64,000 bases of DNA from positions 124,001-188,000 of the forward strand of contig NZ_JNYE01000001.1 of NCBI RefSeq assembly GCF_000717185.1. The letters run 5' to 3'. Shown here piece after piece: positions 37,595 to 46,852 of the stretch. This DNA is from Kitasatospora phosalacinea (GTDB taxonomy: Bacteria > Actinomycetota > Actinomycetes > Streptomycetales > Streptomycetaceae). The position numbers and the translations under genes were made by a program. The notes below the pieces were generated by a model. That model had not been told where the DNA came from, searched no databases, and worked only from the letters and a program-made list of their open reading frames with translations. The first letter of the stretch is position 1, and each line of letters opens with the position of its first letter.

Positions 37595-39676
37595 TCACTG
37601 CGTCTTCTGCGCCAACGGCTGGTAGTCCTTGCCGACCACCAGGACGAGGTCCGCGTTCTGCGCCTCGGTGGCCTTCTTCACCACCGAGTCCGGCAGGTTC
37701 ATGCTGGTGGCGAGGGTGAGGGCCGCGGGCCGCATGGCGTCGTCGGTGTAGCGGATCTCGGAGGTCGCCTGCTCGGGCCCCTTCGCGCTGGAGGGCAGCA
37801 CGTCCATGCCCGCGTTGATGACCGCGGCCTGCGCGCCCGTCCCCGAGACGTCGCTGCCGGAGGCGTTGACCATGGCGACGCGGGTGGAACCGCCGGTGCC
37901 CTTGGCACTGCCGATGGTGCCGCCGAGGATCTCCTTCACCTGCACGCCCGCCGTGGCGTCGTCCAGCGTGCCGTCGGCCTTGGCGGTGAGCTTGGCGGTG
38001 GACAGGTGCCCCGCCTTCGCCTGCTTGGCCAGGTTGACCAGCACGCCGGCCAGTGCGCTCTCCGGGAGCGACGGGTCGGCGACCGAGTTCATCCGGTGCA
38101 CGTCGTCGGTGGCGTCGGCCATGGTGGTCGGCATGGTGCTGATCACCGCGGCCAGCACCTGCCCGAAGCGGGCGAGCTGGGCGTCCCGGCCCTCACCGGG
38201 CGCCTGCAGGGTCGCGTAGGCGACGGCGGCGTGCCCGTTCAGCAGGACGTCCTTGCCCGCCGCGGCGAGCACCTTGCCGTTCGGCTTGTTGTCCTCGCGC
38301 ACCTCGGCGTTGGTGTCCACCCTGATGCCGCCGAGCTGGGAGACCAGCAGCAGCAGGTACGGGGTGTCCAGCCGCCAGGTGCCGGCCACCTTGGCGCCGA
38401 GCACCGCGGACAGGCCCTCGCGGGTGGCGAAGGCGCCGATCTCGTCCAGGGACTCGCCGACCGTGGTGCTGGAGGAGTCCCCGTTGCTGGGCAGCTGCAG
38501 GTTGTCCGGCAGCAGCAGCACGGTCGCCTTCTTCCCGCCCTCGTCGTCGACCAGCAGGGCCGTGGTGACCTCGCCCTCCGGGTCGCGGAGGTGGACCACG
38601 TTCACGTACCGCCCGCCGACCGCCGCGGACGCGTCGTCACCGCCGCCGAACTTCCCGGTCCACCACAGGTAGCCCGTCCCGCCGGCCGCCAGCACCACCG
38701 CCGCCACCAGCAGCGAGACCAGCCGGTTGCGCAGCCGCCGCCGCCGCTCGGCCCGCACCTCGCTGCGCGACTCGGCGAACTTCAGCCAGTCGATCGCGTC
38801 CTCGGACTCCTCCGTCTGCTCGTCGACGAAGCTGAACTCGCCCGTGGTGTACGAGTCGCCGCCCTTGGCCTTCGCCCGGGCCGCCGCGGCCGCCCCCCGC
38901 CCGCCGACCAGCTCGGACGGCTCCTCCGCCGCGCCCCCCACCGACGCGGCCCCCGCAGCCGCACCCGTGCCCGCACCCGGACGCGTCCGCGGCGGCACCA
39001 CCGCAGCACCCGCACCCGCACCCGCACCCGCACCCGGGACGGCCACCGGGCTCACCGGAGGCGCCGAACGCCCCGCCGCCTGCCCAGGCACCTGCCCGGG
39101 AGCCGCCACCGGGGACGGCGCCGCCCCCTGCGGGTGCAGCCCCTGCGCGGGCTGCTGCTGCCCGTAGTAGGCGTCGTACGGCTGCTGCCCGTACGCCTCC
39201 CCACCCGTCTGCCCGCCGAACTGCCCCTCGTAGCCGCGCTGTTCGAACCCCTGCGGCTCGTACCCGCCCTGCTCGTAGCCGCCCTGCTCGTAGCCGGACT
39301 GCTCGTAGCCGGACTGCTCGTACCCGCCCTGCCGGTAGCCGCCCTGCTCGTAGCCCTGCGCCGGGTACCCGGGCGCCGCGGCCTGCTGCCCGCCGCCGTA
39401 GGGGTCCTGCGGGTACGCCCCGGGCTGCTGCTGGTACGGGGAGCCGTACTGGTCGTACTGACCGCCCTGCCCGTACGCGGGCTGCTGGCCGTAACCCTGT
39501 TGCGGCTGCTCGTAGTCGTCGTACCCCTCGTACCCCTGCTGCTGCGCGTACCCCTGCTGCTGCTCGTGGTAGCCGGACTGCGGCTGCTGCTGGGGGTGCT
39601 GGGGCTGCTGCGGCCGCCGGGGCTGGGACTGGGGTTGCTGGCCGAACCAGTTCTGGTCGTCGGACGTTCCGGTCAC
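37595..39676 (-). CDS. LCP/LytR_C-type membrane protein with Gln/Tyr/Gly-rich repeat tail
   Basis: This is a 693-residue protein. The N-terminal 315 residues are disordered and cytoplasmic: a Gln/Gly/Tyr-rich part with pentapeptide repeats (QGGYE, QSGYE), then a Pro/Ala part. A single membrane helix follows at about 317-337 (LVSLLVAAVVLAAGGTGYLW), then an external region of about 350 residues. That region resembles a LytR-CpsA-Psr (LCP) domain, but the usual LCP arginines are not evident (TVLLLPDNLQLP where catalytic members have an SIPRD-like segment). The last 90 residues look like LytR_C (VAMVNASGSDVSG to ADLVLVVGKDY). LCP enzymes attach glycopolymers to peptidoglycan. The position between rsfS and nadD is that of PdtA (SCO2578) in S. 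coelicolor, which affects sporulation. Start GTG with GGGAGGGA. Confidence 0.82.
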   Translation of the reverse strand: MTGTSDDQNWFGQQPQSQPRRPQQPQHPQQQPQSGYHEQQQGYAQQQGYEGYDDYEQPQQGYGQQPAYGQGGQYDQYGSPYQQQPGAYPQDPYGGGQQAAAPGYPAQGYEQGGYRQGGYEQSGYEQSGYEQGGYEQGGYEPQGFEQRGYEGQFGGQTGGEAYGQQPYDAYYGQQQPAQGLHPQGAAPSPVAAPGQVPGQAAGRSAPPVSPVAVPGAGAGAGAGAAVVPPRTRPGAGTGAAAGAASVGGAAEEPSELVGGRGAAAAARAKAKGGDSYTTGEFSFVDEQTEESEDAIDWLKFAESRSEVRAERRRRLRNRLVSLLVAAVVLAAGGTGYLWWTGKFGGGDDASAAVGGRYVNVVHLRDPEGEVTTALLVDDEGGKKATVLLLPDNLQLPSNGDSSSTTVGESLDEIGAFATREGLSAVLGAKVAGTWRLDTPYLLLLVSQLGGIRVDTNAEVREDNKPNGKVLAAAGKDVLLNGHAAVAYATLQAPGEGRDAQLARFGQVLAAVISTMPTTMADATDDVHRMNSVADPSLPESALAGVLVNLAKQAKAGHLSTAKLTAKADGTLDDATAGVQVKEILGGTIGSAKGTGGSTRVAMVNASGSDVSGTGAQAAVINAGMDVLPSSAKGPEQATSEIRYTDDAMRPAALTLATSMNLPDSVVKKATEAQNADLVLVVGKDYQPLAQKTQ
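39257..39346 (-). repeat. 15-bp tandem repeats coding for QGGYE/QSGYE pentapeptides
   Basis: Six in-phase 15-base units, starting at 39257, encode repeated pentapeptides inside the LCP-like gene, so copy-number change keeps the frame. Confidence 0.85.
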
Positions 39677-39695
39677 GTCGTCCCTCCCGGGGGCA

Positions 39696-40391
39696 TCAAG
39701 GCCGGGCCGACGCGTACAGCGCCCGCTTGTGGATGTATCGGACCACGCCGTCCGGCACCAGGTACCAGATGGGTTCGCCCTTGGCGACGCGCATCCGGCA
39801 GTCGGTGGAGGAGATGGCGAGTGCGGGCACCTCGACCAGCGAGACCCCGCCGACCGGCAGGCCGGTGTCGGAGAGAGTATGGCCCGGCCGGGTGCAGCCG
39901 ATGAAGTGCGCGAGGTCGAAGAGTTCCTCGGAGGAGCGCCAGGAGATGATCTGGGCGAGGGCGTCGGCACCGGTGATGAAGAAGAGTTCGGCGTCGGGGT
40001 GGAGGCTGCGGAGCTCGCGCAGGGTGTCGACGGTGTAGGTGGGGCCGTCGCGGTCGACGTCGATCCGGCTGACCGAGAACTGCGGGTTCTCGGCGGTGGC
40101 GATCACCGTCATCAGGTAGCGGTCCTCGGCCGACGAGACCTGCCGGTCGGACTTCTGCCAGGGCTGCCCGGTGGGGACGAAGACCACCTCGTCCAGTTGG
40201 AAGGCGCTCGCCACCTCGCTCGCGGCGACCAGGTGCCCGTGGTGGATGGGGTCGAAGGTGCCGCCCATCACGCCCAGCCGTCGCCTGCGCGCACCGCCGT
40301 CCGGTGTCGGGGTGGCGTCCGGCGCCGGGGTGCCCGGCGCGGAGGTGCCCGGCGCCACGTTCGTCCCGGAGGTCTCGACCTGCTCTCTCAT
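39696..40391 (-). CDS. nadD: Nicotinate-nucleotide adenylyltransferase
   Basis: This is a 231-residue enzyme that makes deamido-NAD from nicotinate mononucleotide and ATP. The nucleotidyltransferase motif [20 protein letters not shown] and the second motif AISSTDCR are intact, as is the C-terminal GVVRYIHKR. The N-terminal 38 residues (Pro/Thr/Ala-rich) are variable, and the true start may lie anywhere from the ATG at 40389-40391 to near VMGGTF. The LCP-like gene follows after 19 bases, so the two are probably cotranscribed. Confidence 0.95.
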   Translation of the reverse strand: MREQVETSGTNVAPGTSAPGTPAPDATPTPDGGARRRRLGVMGGTFDPIHHGHLVAASEVASAFQLDEVVFVPTGQPWQKSDRQVSSAEDRYLMTVIATAENPQFSVSRIDVDRDGPTYTVDTLRELRSLHPDAELFFITGADALAQIISWRSSEELFDLAHFIGCTRPGHTLSDTGLPVGGVSLVEVPALAISSTDCRMRVAKGEPIWYLVPDGVVRYIHKRALYASARP

Positions 40392-40446
40392 GGCGCCACA
40401 CCTTACGCGACCCGGATGTACCGGGGGATTCCGCCCGTCGGCGCTC

Positions 40447-40530
40447 CCCGGCCGCACCACGGGCGCTTCCCGGCCGCACCACGGGCGCTTCCCGGCCGCA
40501 CCACGGCGCTGCCCGGCCGCACCGCGCTCC
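40447..40530. repeat. 22-bp intergenic tandem repeat, about 3.5 copies
   Basis: Units start at 40447, 40469, 40491 and about 40512, the last two diverged. They lie in the 214-base gap between nadD and a small membrane-protein gene, which holds no other feature I can support. Confidence 0.8.
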
Positions 40531-40605
40531 GCCACCCCGGGGGCCGCGGTGCGCGGCGGACGGGGCAGCGGCGCGAAGGACCGGCTACCGGCTACCGGCC
40601 GCGGC

Positions 40606-40758
40606 TCAGCGGTCGCGGTTGAAGCGGGTGGTGATGAACAGCAGGAGCAGCAGGATGAACAGCGCCGAGCCGCCCGTCAGCAGGGGGTTGAGGCTGTCGT
40701 GGTTGCCGCCCCCCTCCTCGGCGAGGCGGGCGATGACGGGCAGGGCAGCAGAGCTCAT
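40606..40758 (-). CDS. Small single-pass membrane protein
   Basis: This is a 50-residue protein with one strong hydrophobic segment ([18 protein letters not shown]) and a basic C-terminus. The preceding segment contains Gly and Asn residues. The ATG start is at 40756-40758. Similar tiny membrane proteins occupy this place beside nadD in Streptomyces, where their function is unknown. It is too short for family assignment. Confidence 0.65.
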   Translation of the reverse strand: MSSAALPVIARLAEEGGGNHDSLNPLLTGGSALFILLLLLFITTRFNRDR

Positions 40759-41023
40759 GATCGGCGGGACCTTCTCGGCTCGGTGTGAGGACCAGGCGGT
40801 CACGGACCGTGCGGCCCGCGCGCTCATCGTACGGGGGCCCGAGACGCAACCGCGCGGCGGCCCACCGCGTCTGACCACCCATGAGCCGTCGACGCGGTCC
40901 CGGCCCGAAAGCACACCCAGCCCGCACCCAGCCCGAGCCCGCTCCCGGTTCGACCCGATCGGCGCGACCCGAGCCCGCTCCCGGCGCGCCCCGAGGCGTT
41001 CGGCGCCCGGGCCGCGGCCCGGT

Positions 41024-41251
41024 TCAGCCCAGGTCGTCGGCGGTGCGCCCGGCCGTCCCGGCCCGCTCGGCCCCGCTGGCGGCTTCGCGCGCCGCGTCGC
41101 GCTTGGCGCCGTCGCGGCCGGCCCTGGCCAGCGCCCACACCATCAGGCCGACCCCGACGAAGGAGGCGATCAGGATGAACCGCAGGAACAGACCGGGGCC
41201 GTTCTCGTTGGAGATCGGTCCGGCGAGCTGGACCAGGGCGGCAGTGGACAT
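41024..41251 (-). CDS. Small membrane protein with charged tail
   Basis: This is a 75-residue protein with one membrane segment (FLRFILIASFVGVGLMVWAL) followed by a charged Ala/Arg/Asp/Glu tail. ATG at 41249-41251. It is divergent from the M48 peptidase gene. Function unknown. Between this gene and the preceding one, bases 40759-41023 contain a short 17-base direct repeat but no gene. Confidence 0.65.
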   Translation of the reverse strand: MSTAALVQLAGPISNENGPGLFLRFILIASFVGVGLMVWALARAGRDGAKRDAAREAASGAERAGTAGRTADDLG

Positions 41252-41487
41252 CACGGGCTCCTTGTTCGGTACGGCAGAGCCAGCGTAGTCCCGTTTACGG
41301 CCGCCCCGACCCCGCGGCCCCCGGGTGTCGGTGGGGCGTCCGCGAGGGGCACCCGGGTCTCCCCGACCGGGGTGCGGACGGCGTAGCGTGACCGCGGGGA
41401 CGAGTACGGACACACCGACGTTGAAGTGGAAAGCAGCGGGGGCCGGCCAGGGAGCCGGTGCCGGCGTCGATCCAGGAGAGGTACTCA

Positions 41488-42561
41488 ATGACCGACATGA
41501 CCAAGGGTTCCGCGCCGAGCCGCCGCCAGCGCTTCCCGGAGATCTCCACCCGGGCCTGGGAGCACCCGGCGGACCGTTCCGGCCTGGTGGCGATGCGCAA
41601 GCTCAGCGGCTTCGACGACGTCCTGAAGAAGCTGGCCGGCCTGGTGTCGGAGCGCAGCGTGCGCCTGATGTTCCTGGCCACCGCGGTCAAGACCTCGGAG
41701 CGCCAGTTCCCGGAGCTGTACGACATGGTGCGGGACGCCGCGTACGTCCTGGACCTGGACAAGGTCCCGGACCTGTACGTCTCCCAGGACCCGAAGGTCA
41801 ACGCGTACTGCATCGGCATGGACACCCCGGTGATCGTGGTCACCACCGGCCTGGTCGAGCTGATGGACGAGGAGGAGCTGCGCGCGGTGATCGGCCACGA
41901 GGTCGGTCACGCGATGTCGGGGCACGCCGTCTACCAGACCATGCTGCTGATCCTCACCAACCTGGCGACCCGGGTCGCCTGGATACCGCTGGGCAACCTG
42001 GCGATCATGGCGCTGATCACCGCGCTCAAGGAGTGGTTCCGCAAGGCGGAGCTGTCCAGCGACCGGGCCGGTCTGCTGGCGGGGCAGGACCTGCAGGCGT
42101 CGATGCGGTCGCTGATGAAGCTGGCCGGCGGCGCGCACATGGCCGAGATGAACGTGGACGCGTTCCTGGAGCAGGCCGCCGAGTACGACAAGGCGGGCGA
42201 CCTGCGCGACAGCGTGCTGAAGCTGCTCCAGGTGCTGCCGCAGTCGCACCCGTTCGCGGTGGTGCGGGTGGCCAAGCTGAAGAAGTGGGCGGAGAGCGAG
42301 GAGTACCGCTCGATCATGGCCGGGGCGTACCCGCGCCGCGGCGACGACCCGGAGGCCTCGGTCAGCGCGCAGTGGAAGGCCGCCGCCGAGTCGTACTCGC
42401 AGTCGATGAAGGACAGCAAGGACCCGCTGATGGGCCTGCTGCGCGACCTGGGCAACGGCGTCGGCACGGTCGGCGGCAAGCTCCGCGACACCTTCACCGG
42501 CGCGGGCCGCGGCAACGGCAGCGGTGGCGGCGACCAGGAGGGCAGCGACTCGCAGGGCTGA
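41488..42561 (+). CDS. M48-family metallopeptidase
   Basis: This is a 357-residue zinc protease of the Ste24/HtpX group. The zinc motif is HEVGH at residues 137-141 (AVIGHEVGHAMSGH), and the distal glutamate region is KAELSSDRAGL. Hydrophobic segments around the active site (TMLLILTNLATRVAWIPLGN) suggest membrane association. The C-terminal 30 residues are Gly/Ser/Asp-rich and disordered. The start is the ATG at 41488 with AGGAGAGG upstream. This is the locus of SCO2582-type proteins in Streptomyces, beside SCO2583/2584. Confidence 0.9.
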   Translation: MTDMTKGSAPSRRQRFPEISTRAWEHPADRSGLVAMRKLSGFDDVLKKLAGLVSERSVRLMFLATAVKTSERQFPELYDMVRDAAYVLDLDKVPDLYVSQDPKVNAYCIGMDTPVIVVTTGLVELMDEEELRAVIGHEVGHAMSGHAVYQTMLLILTNLATRVAWIPLGNLAIMALITALKEWFRKAELSSDRAGLLAGQDLQASMRSLMKLAGGAHMAEMNVDAFLEQAAEYDKAGDLRDSVLKLLQVLPQSHPFAVVRVAKLKKWAESEEYRSIMAGAYPRRGDDPEASVSAQWKAAAESYSQSMKDSKDPLMGLLRDLGNGVGTVGGKLRDTFTGAGRGNGSGGGDQEGSDSQG

Positions 42562-42649
42562 GCAACCGCCCGCACCCGCCCCCGCCCCCGCAAGCTCGGC
42601 CGCCCGCGCAACCGGGCCCGCAGCAGCAGCCGCTCCGGCCGCTCCGGGA

Positions 42650-43708
42650 TCAGCCGGTGATCGGCCCCAGCACCCCGCAGGACTGCCAGGCCGGCCGCGC
42701 GTGGTCGGCCGGGTCCACGGCGGGCGGGGTGCTCGGGCGGACGCCCGCCGCGGTGGCCAGCAGCGGCTGCAGGTAGGCGCTCTGCCCGGCCGCGCAGGAG
42801 CTGGGCCCGGCCTGCACGGCGGCGTCGACCACCCGCAGCCGGCCGATGTCGAGGTCGGTGCGGTCGATCTGGATGCGCACCGCCCGGCGCACCGCGTACA
42901 GGGTGACCGACGGGTCGCTGGTGGTGCCGGCCGGGCGCAGCGCGTACACCAGGGTGTGGTCGGTGGTGATCTCCAGGGTGTCGCCGTTGAGCTCGCCGAT
43001 GCGGACGGTGCCGGCGGCCTTGACGGTGTCGGCGGCGAGGGCGATCTGCCCGGGGTCGAAGCGCACCATCCAGCCGGTGGCGGCGTGGTGCTGGTCGTCG
43101 CGGGGCGAGTTGGTGCTGTCGTCGTACTGCGCGAGTTCCCCGGCCGTGACCAGGGCGCGGACCTGTTCGGTCTCGTTGGCGGCCAGGGTGGCCGGGGCCA
43201 GCTCGGAGGCCACCAGGTAGTGCTGGACGGAGTCCAGGGCCCGCTGCACCTGGGAGCCGGTGAAGTGGGCGGTGGCGGTAGCGGTCGGCAGCCCGAGCCC
43301 GGCCGGGCCGTCCGCGTACCCGGGGGGCAGCCCGGCGAACGGGTTCGCGTGGTCGGCGGTCGCGGTGACCGTCCCGGCGGGGGCGAGCGGGGTGAGGCTG
43401 ACGGTCAGCTGGGTGCCGCTGGGCGGCGCGACCTCGCCGCGCGGGGAGCTGATCCCGAAGTAGACGGCGGCGGCGAACGCCAGCGCGACCACCAGCAGCA
43501 GGGCGATGGCCTGCCGGGGCATCCCCAGCCAGCCCCAGCCGCGCGGCCGGGTGGCCCGTCCGAGGGCGCCGGACAGCCGCTCCTGCGCGGACAGCTCCTG
43601 GATCCGGGCAGCTCGGACGAACGATTCGTCGAAGACGACGGACCGGAACTCGTCATCGTTGGAACCACCCTCGGGCGTGCCCCCAGGAGGCTCGCGCGGG
43701 TCACCCAT
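42650..43708 (-). CDS. SCO2583-type spore-wall membrane protein
   Basis: This is a 352-residue protein with a cytoplasmic N-terminus, one membrane segment (AIALLLVVALAFAAAVYFGI at about 70-90) and a large external domain rich in Ala, Thr and Asp, ending with a Cys-containing segment (WQSCGVLGPITG). The N-terminal box DDEFRSVVFDESFVRAARIQ recurs in the next gene upstream. In S. coelicolor, proteins at this locus are reported in the context of the spore wall-synthesising complex with MreB, MreC and PBP2, which also lie in this window. I start at the ATG at 43706-43708. No catalytic motif is seen. Confidence 0.78.
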   Translation of the reverse strand: MGDPREPPGGTPEGGSNDDEFRSVVFDESFVRAARIQELSAQERLSGALGRATRPRGWGWLGMPRQAIALLLVVALAFAAAVYFGISSPRGEVAPPSGTQLTVSLTPLAPAGTVTATADHANPFAGLPPGYADGPAGLGLPTATATAHFTGSQVQRALDSVQHYLVASELAPATLAANETEQVRALVTAGELAQYDDSTNSPRDDQHHAATGWMVRFDPGQIALAADTVKAAGTVRIGELNGDTLEITTDHTLVYALRPAGTTSDPSVTLYAVRRAVRIQIDRTDLDIGRLRVVDAAVQAGPSSCAAGQSAYLQPLLATAAGVRPSTPPAVDPADHARPAWQSCGVLGPITG

Positions 43709-43815
43709 GACACCAGGGTAGACTCGCTGGCCGCCCGCGACGAGGGCACGCGGGTAACGAGCGCGCGACGGTACGTCACCGACGGCCGGGGTGGGCGGGG
43801 GACGGCCGGGATCCG

Positions 43816-44478
43816 TCAGCCGACGGGGACGGCCGCCGCCGCGGACGGCTGCCCGGGCGCCGCGGCCGGGCTGCCGCCGCCCTGGTCGCTCCCGCCGCCC
43901 TGACCGCTGCTGCCGCTCTGGCTGCTGCCGCTGCTCGGCCGGGTCGGCGTCTCCTGCGCGACCCCGCCGACGCCCCGGTAGACCGCGGCGACCGACAGCG
44001 CGACCAGGCCGACGCCCATCACCAGCGCCAGCACCCAGGCCACCGGCCGGTGCCAGCGCTGCTGGGCGACCGTGCCGCCGCGCAGCGGGTCGAAGGCGCG
44101 GACCCGGGAGCGGCGGGTGCGCCGTTCCTGCCGGTCGCAGCCCGACCACGGGTCGGGGTAGAAGCGGTCCTCGTCCAGGCCCCCGGGCAGCGGGCGCAGC
44201 TCCAGCGGCAGCGCCTCGCCCCCGGCAGCGGACTCCGCGAACTCCGCGGACTCCGCCAACTCCACGGACTCGGTGAACTCGTAGCTCCGGGTCGCCCCCG
44301 CCTGTTCCGGCTCCAGCCGGGCCTCGGCGGCGGCGAGTTGCCGCTCCCGGGCGCTCGGCTCGTGCACGGCGGCGGAGCGGACGAAGCTCTCGTCGAAGAC
44401 CACGGTGGCGAACTCGTCGTCCGCACCACCGTGGTCGGCGCCGTCGGAGTACGGCGAGCCCCCCACATCCTCAGCCAC
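43816..44478 (-). CDS. SCO2584-type spore-wall membrane protein
   Basis: This is a 220-residue protein with the shared N-terminal box (ADDEFATVVFDESFVRSAAV), an acidic linker, a basic stretch before the membrane (RRTRRSRVRAFDPLRG), one membrane helix (WVLALVMGVGLVALSVAAVY) and a short Ser/Gly-rich external tail. It is the paralogue of the next gene and probably lies in the same transcript (107-base spacing). The family is named for spore-wall biosynthesis in Streptomyces; the action here is inferred. ATG at 44476-44478. Confidence 0.78.
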   Translation of the reverse strand: MAEDVGGSPYSDGADHGGADDEFATVVFDESFVRSAAVHEPSARERQLAAAEARLEPEQAGATRSYEFTESVELAESAEFAESAAGGEALPLELRPLPGGLDEDRFYPDPWSGCDRQERRTRRSRVRAFDPLRGGTVAQQRWHRPVAWVLALVMGVGLVALSVAAVYRGVGGVAQETPTRPSSGSSQSGSSGQGGGSDQGGGSPAAAPGQPSAAAAVPVG

Positions 44479-44555
44479 GGATTCAATGTATTACCGGCCG
44501 GGGCGTTTGTCTGTGGGTCTCGCCGATCGGGTCCGGACGGGCTACGGCATTCGGC

Positions 44556-44655
44556 CGCGCGCACCACCGGGCCCGCGCACCACCAGGCACACGCATCACC
44601 GAGCCCGCGCACCACGGGCCCGCGCACCACCGAGCCCGCGCACCACCGGGCCCGG
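44556..44655. repeat. Intergenic CACCA-type tandem repeats
   Basis: Several imperfect units of about 15-20 bases built on GCGCACCACCGGGC occupy the gap between the SCO2584-like gene and proA. Confidence 0.7.
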
Positions 44656-44671
44656 AGCCCGGGGCCCCGGG

Positions 44672-45979
44672 TCAGCCGCCGACGGTCTGCCGGGCCTCGC
44701 CGCGGACGTGCCCGTCGCCGGTGACGATGTACTTGGTGCTGGTCAGCTCGGGCAGGCCCATCGGGCCGCGGGCGTGCAGCTTCTGGGTGGAGATGCCGAT
44801 CTCCGCGCCGAAGCCGAACTCGCCGCCGTCGGTGAACCGGGTGGAGGCGTTGACGGCCACCGTGGTGGAGTCGACGAGCTGGGTGAAGCGGCGGGCGGCG
44901 GGCTGCGAGCCGGTGACGATCGCCTCGGTGTGGCCCGAGGAGTAGCGGCGGATGTGCTCGACCGCGGCCTCCAGCGAGGGCACCACGGCGGCCGCCAGGT
45001 CCAGCGAGAGGTACTCCGTCCCCCAGTCCTCCTCGGTCGCCGGGACGGCCGTCACCCCGGTGCCCTCGGCGGCCTTGAGCACCGCGTCGTCGCCGTGCAC
45101 GGTGACCCCGGCGTCGGCCAGCGCGGCCAGCGCGAGCGGCAGGAAGGCGTCCGCGACGTCCTGGTGGACCAGCAGCGTCTCGGCGGAGTTGCAGACGCTG
45201 ACCCGCTGGGCCTTGGAGTTCAGCAGCACGCCGACGGCCATCGCCAGGTCGGCCTGCGCGTCCACGTACACGTGGCAGTTGCCGGTGCCGGTCTCGATCA
45301 CCGGGACGGTGGAGCCCTCGACGACGGTGCGGATCAGCGAGGCGCCGCCGCGCGGGATCAGCACGTCGACCAGGCCGCGGGCGCGCATCAGCTCCTGCAC
45401 CGACTCGCGGCCCTCGCCCGGCACCAGCTGGATCACGTCGGCCGGCAGGCCCGCACCGGCCACCGCGGCGCGCAGCACCTCCACCAGCGCGGTGTTGGAG
45501 CGGTACGCGGAGCCCGAGCCGCGCAGCAGCACCGCGTTGCCGGACTTCAGGCAGAGCGCCGCGGCGTCCACCGTGACGTTCGGCCGGGCCTCGTAGATGA
45601 TGCCGACCACGCCCAGCGGGACGCGCACCTGGCGCACGTCGAGGCCGTTGGGCAGGGTGTAGCCGCGGACCACCTCGCCCACCGGGTCGGGCAGGCCGAC
45701 CACGCTGCGGACGTCGGAGGCGATCGCGGCGATCCGCTCCGCGGTGAGCGTCAGCCGGTCGATCACCGACTCGGCGGTGCCGGCCGCCCGGGACCGCTCC
45801 ACGTCCTCCGCGTTGGCGGCGGTGATCTCGGCGGACCGCTCGACCAGCGCGTCCGCGATCGCCAGCAGCGCGGCGTCCTTCGCCGAGCGCGGCACTGGCG
45901 CCAGGACGGCGGCCGCCTCCCGGGCGCGGCGCGCGGCGGCGAGGACGGGGCTGTCGGCGGTGGCGGTGAGGTCGCTCAT
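44672..45979 (-). CDS. proA: Gamma-glutamyl phosphate reductase
   Basis: This is a 435-residue aldehyde-dehydrogenase-fold enzyme in proline synthesis, reducing the product of ProB. The conserved run [20 protein letters not shown], the catalytic cysteine region [15 protein letters not shown] and the C-terminal [20 protein letters not shown] are present. I start at the ATG at 45977-45979; the longer frame to 46129 crosses repetitive intergenic DNA. It follows proB and a third gene of unknown function in one direction. Confidence 0.96.
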   Translation of the reverse strand: MSDLTATADSPVLAAARRAREAAAVLAPVPRSAKDAALLAIADALVERSAEITAANAEDVERSRAAGTAESVIDRLTLTAERIAAIASDVRSVVGLPDPVGEVVRGYTLPNGLDVRQVRVPLGVVGIIYEARPNVTVDAAALCLKSGNAVLLRGSGSAYRSNTALVEVLRAAVAGAGLPADVIQLVPGEGRESVQELMRARGLVDVLIPRGGASLIRTVVEGSTVPVIETGTGNCHVYVDAQADLAMAVGVLLNSKAQRVSVCNSAETLLVHQDVADAFLPLALAALADAGVTVHGDDAVLKAAEGTGVTAVPATEEDWGTEYLSLDLAAAVVPSLEAAVEHIRRYSSGHTEAIVTGSQPAARRFTQLVDSTTVAVNASTRFTDGGEFGFGAEIGISTQKLHARGPMGLPELTSTKYIVTGDGHVRGEARQTVGG

Positions 45980-46166
45980 GCGGCCAAGCCTAGCGAGCCG
46001 GCGCCCCCGCCCCGCCGCGCATTTCGCCCGCTGAGACGTCCCCCGCGGAACGCGACCGAACGCGGCCGGGCGCGGCCGACCGCAACCGGGCGCGCCCACG
46101 CGGAGCCGGGCCCGACCGGGCGGGCCCACGCGGGGCCGGGCGCGAACGGGACCGACCGGCCCCGCC

Positions 46167-46772
46167 TCAGTACGGGTGCACCCCGCCGAGCTGCGGCGGC
46201 GGGTCCCCGAAACCCTCCGCGACCCGCTTGTGGTACGTCGGGCGGTCCACCACCTCCAGGCCGACGATCTCCCAGGCCGGGAGCTTGGCGCTGGCCTTGT
46301 GCTCGCCCCACAGCCGCAGCGCGATCGCCGCCGCGTCGTGCAGGTCCCGCGCCTCCTCCCAGTAGCGGACCTCGGCGTGGTCGGCGGCGTAGCGGGCGGT
46401 CAGGAAGAACGAGTGGTCGTGCGCCAGCTTCTCCAGTGCCGTCCGCAGCTCGGGCAGCGGTGTCGCCGCCCCGGCCACGCTCAGCACCACGTGCCACATC
46501 CGGGCCTGCTCCCGCACGGGGCCCCGCTCCTCCTGCCCGGCCTGCCCGGTGTCCGGCGCGGCACTCGGGTCGACCTCCCGGTCGGCGCTCCGCTCGGCGC
46601 TCCGCTCGGCACTCCGGTCAGCGCTCTGCTCGGCACCCCGCTCGGCACTCAGGTCGACGTCCCGGTCGGCCTCCCGCGGAGCCCGCTGCTCGACGCCCCG
46701 GCCGCCCTCGATGCTGGTGAGCCGCCGCTCGGACCTCTGCCCCGGCAGCGCTTCCTCCCGCCTGCGAACCAC
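46167..46772 (-). CDS. Conserved hypothetical protein with charged repeat N-terminus
   Basis: This is a 201-residue protein. The conserved part begins at [20 protein letters not shown] (about residue 92) and ends [12 protein letters not shown] charged N-terminus precedes it with four-residue repeats (SAER, SADR). GTG at 46770-46772 has a strong GGGAGG six bases upstream, and codon third positions stay G/C-rich in the repeat, so I take the repeat as coding; a start at 46499 is the alternative. Its position between proB and proA is conserved in Streptomyces; function unknown. Confidence 0.75.
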   Translation of the reverse strand: MVRRREEALPGQRSERRLTSIEGGRGVEQRAPREADRDVDLSAERGAEQSADRSAERSAERSADREVDPSAAPDTGQAGQEERGPVREQARMWHVVLSVAGAATPLPELRTALEKLAHDHSFFLTARYAADHAEVRYWEEARDLHDAAAIALRLWGEHKASAKLPAWEIVGLEVVDRPTYHKRVAEGFGDPPPQLGGVHPY

Positions 46773-46852
46773 CGGCGGCCTCCCATTCAGCGTGTCGCGC
46801 GGACCCCCCGGCCCGCTGCTCCCACCCCCCGTACCGGCCCCGCCGCCCGTGC

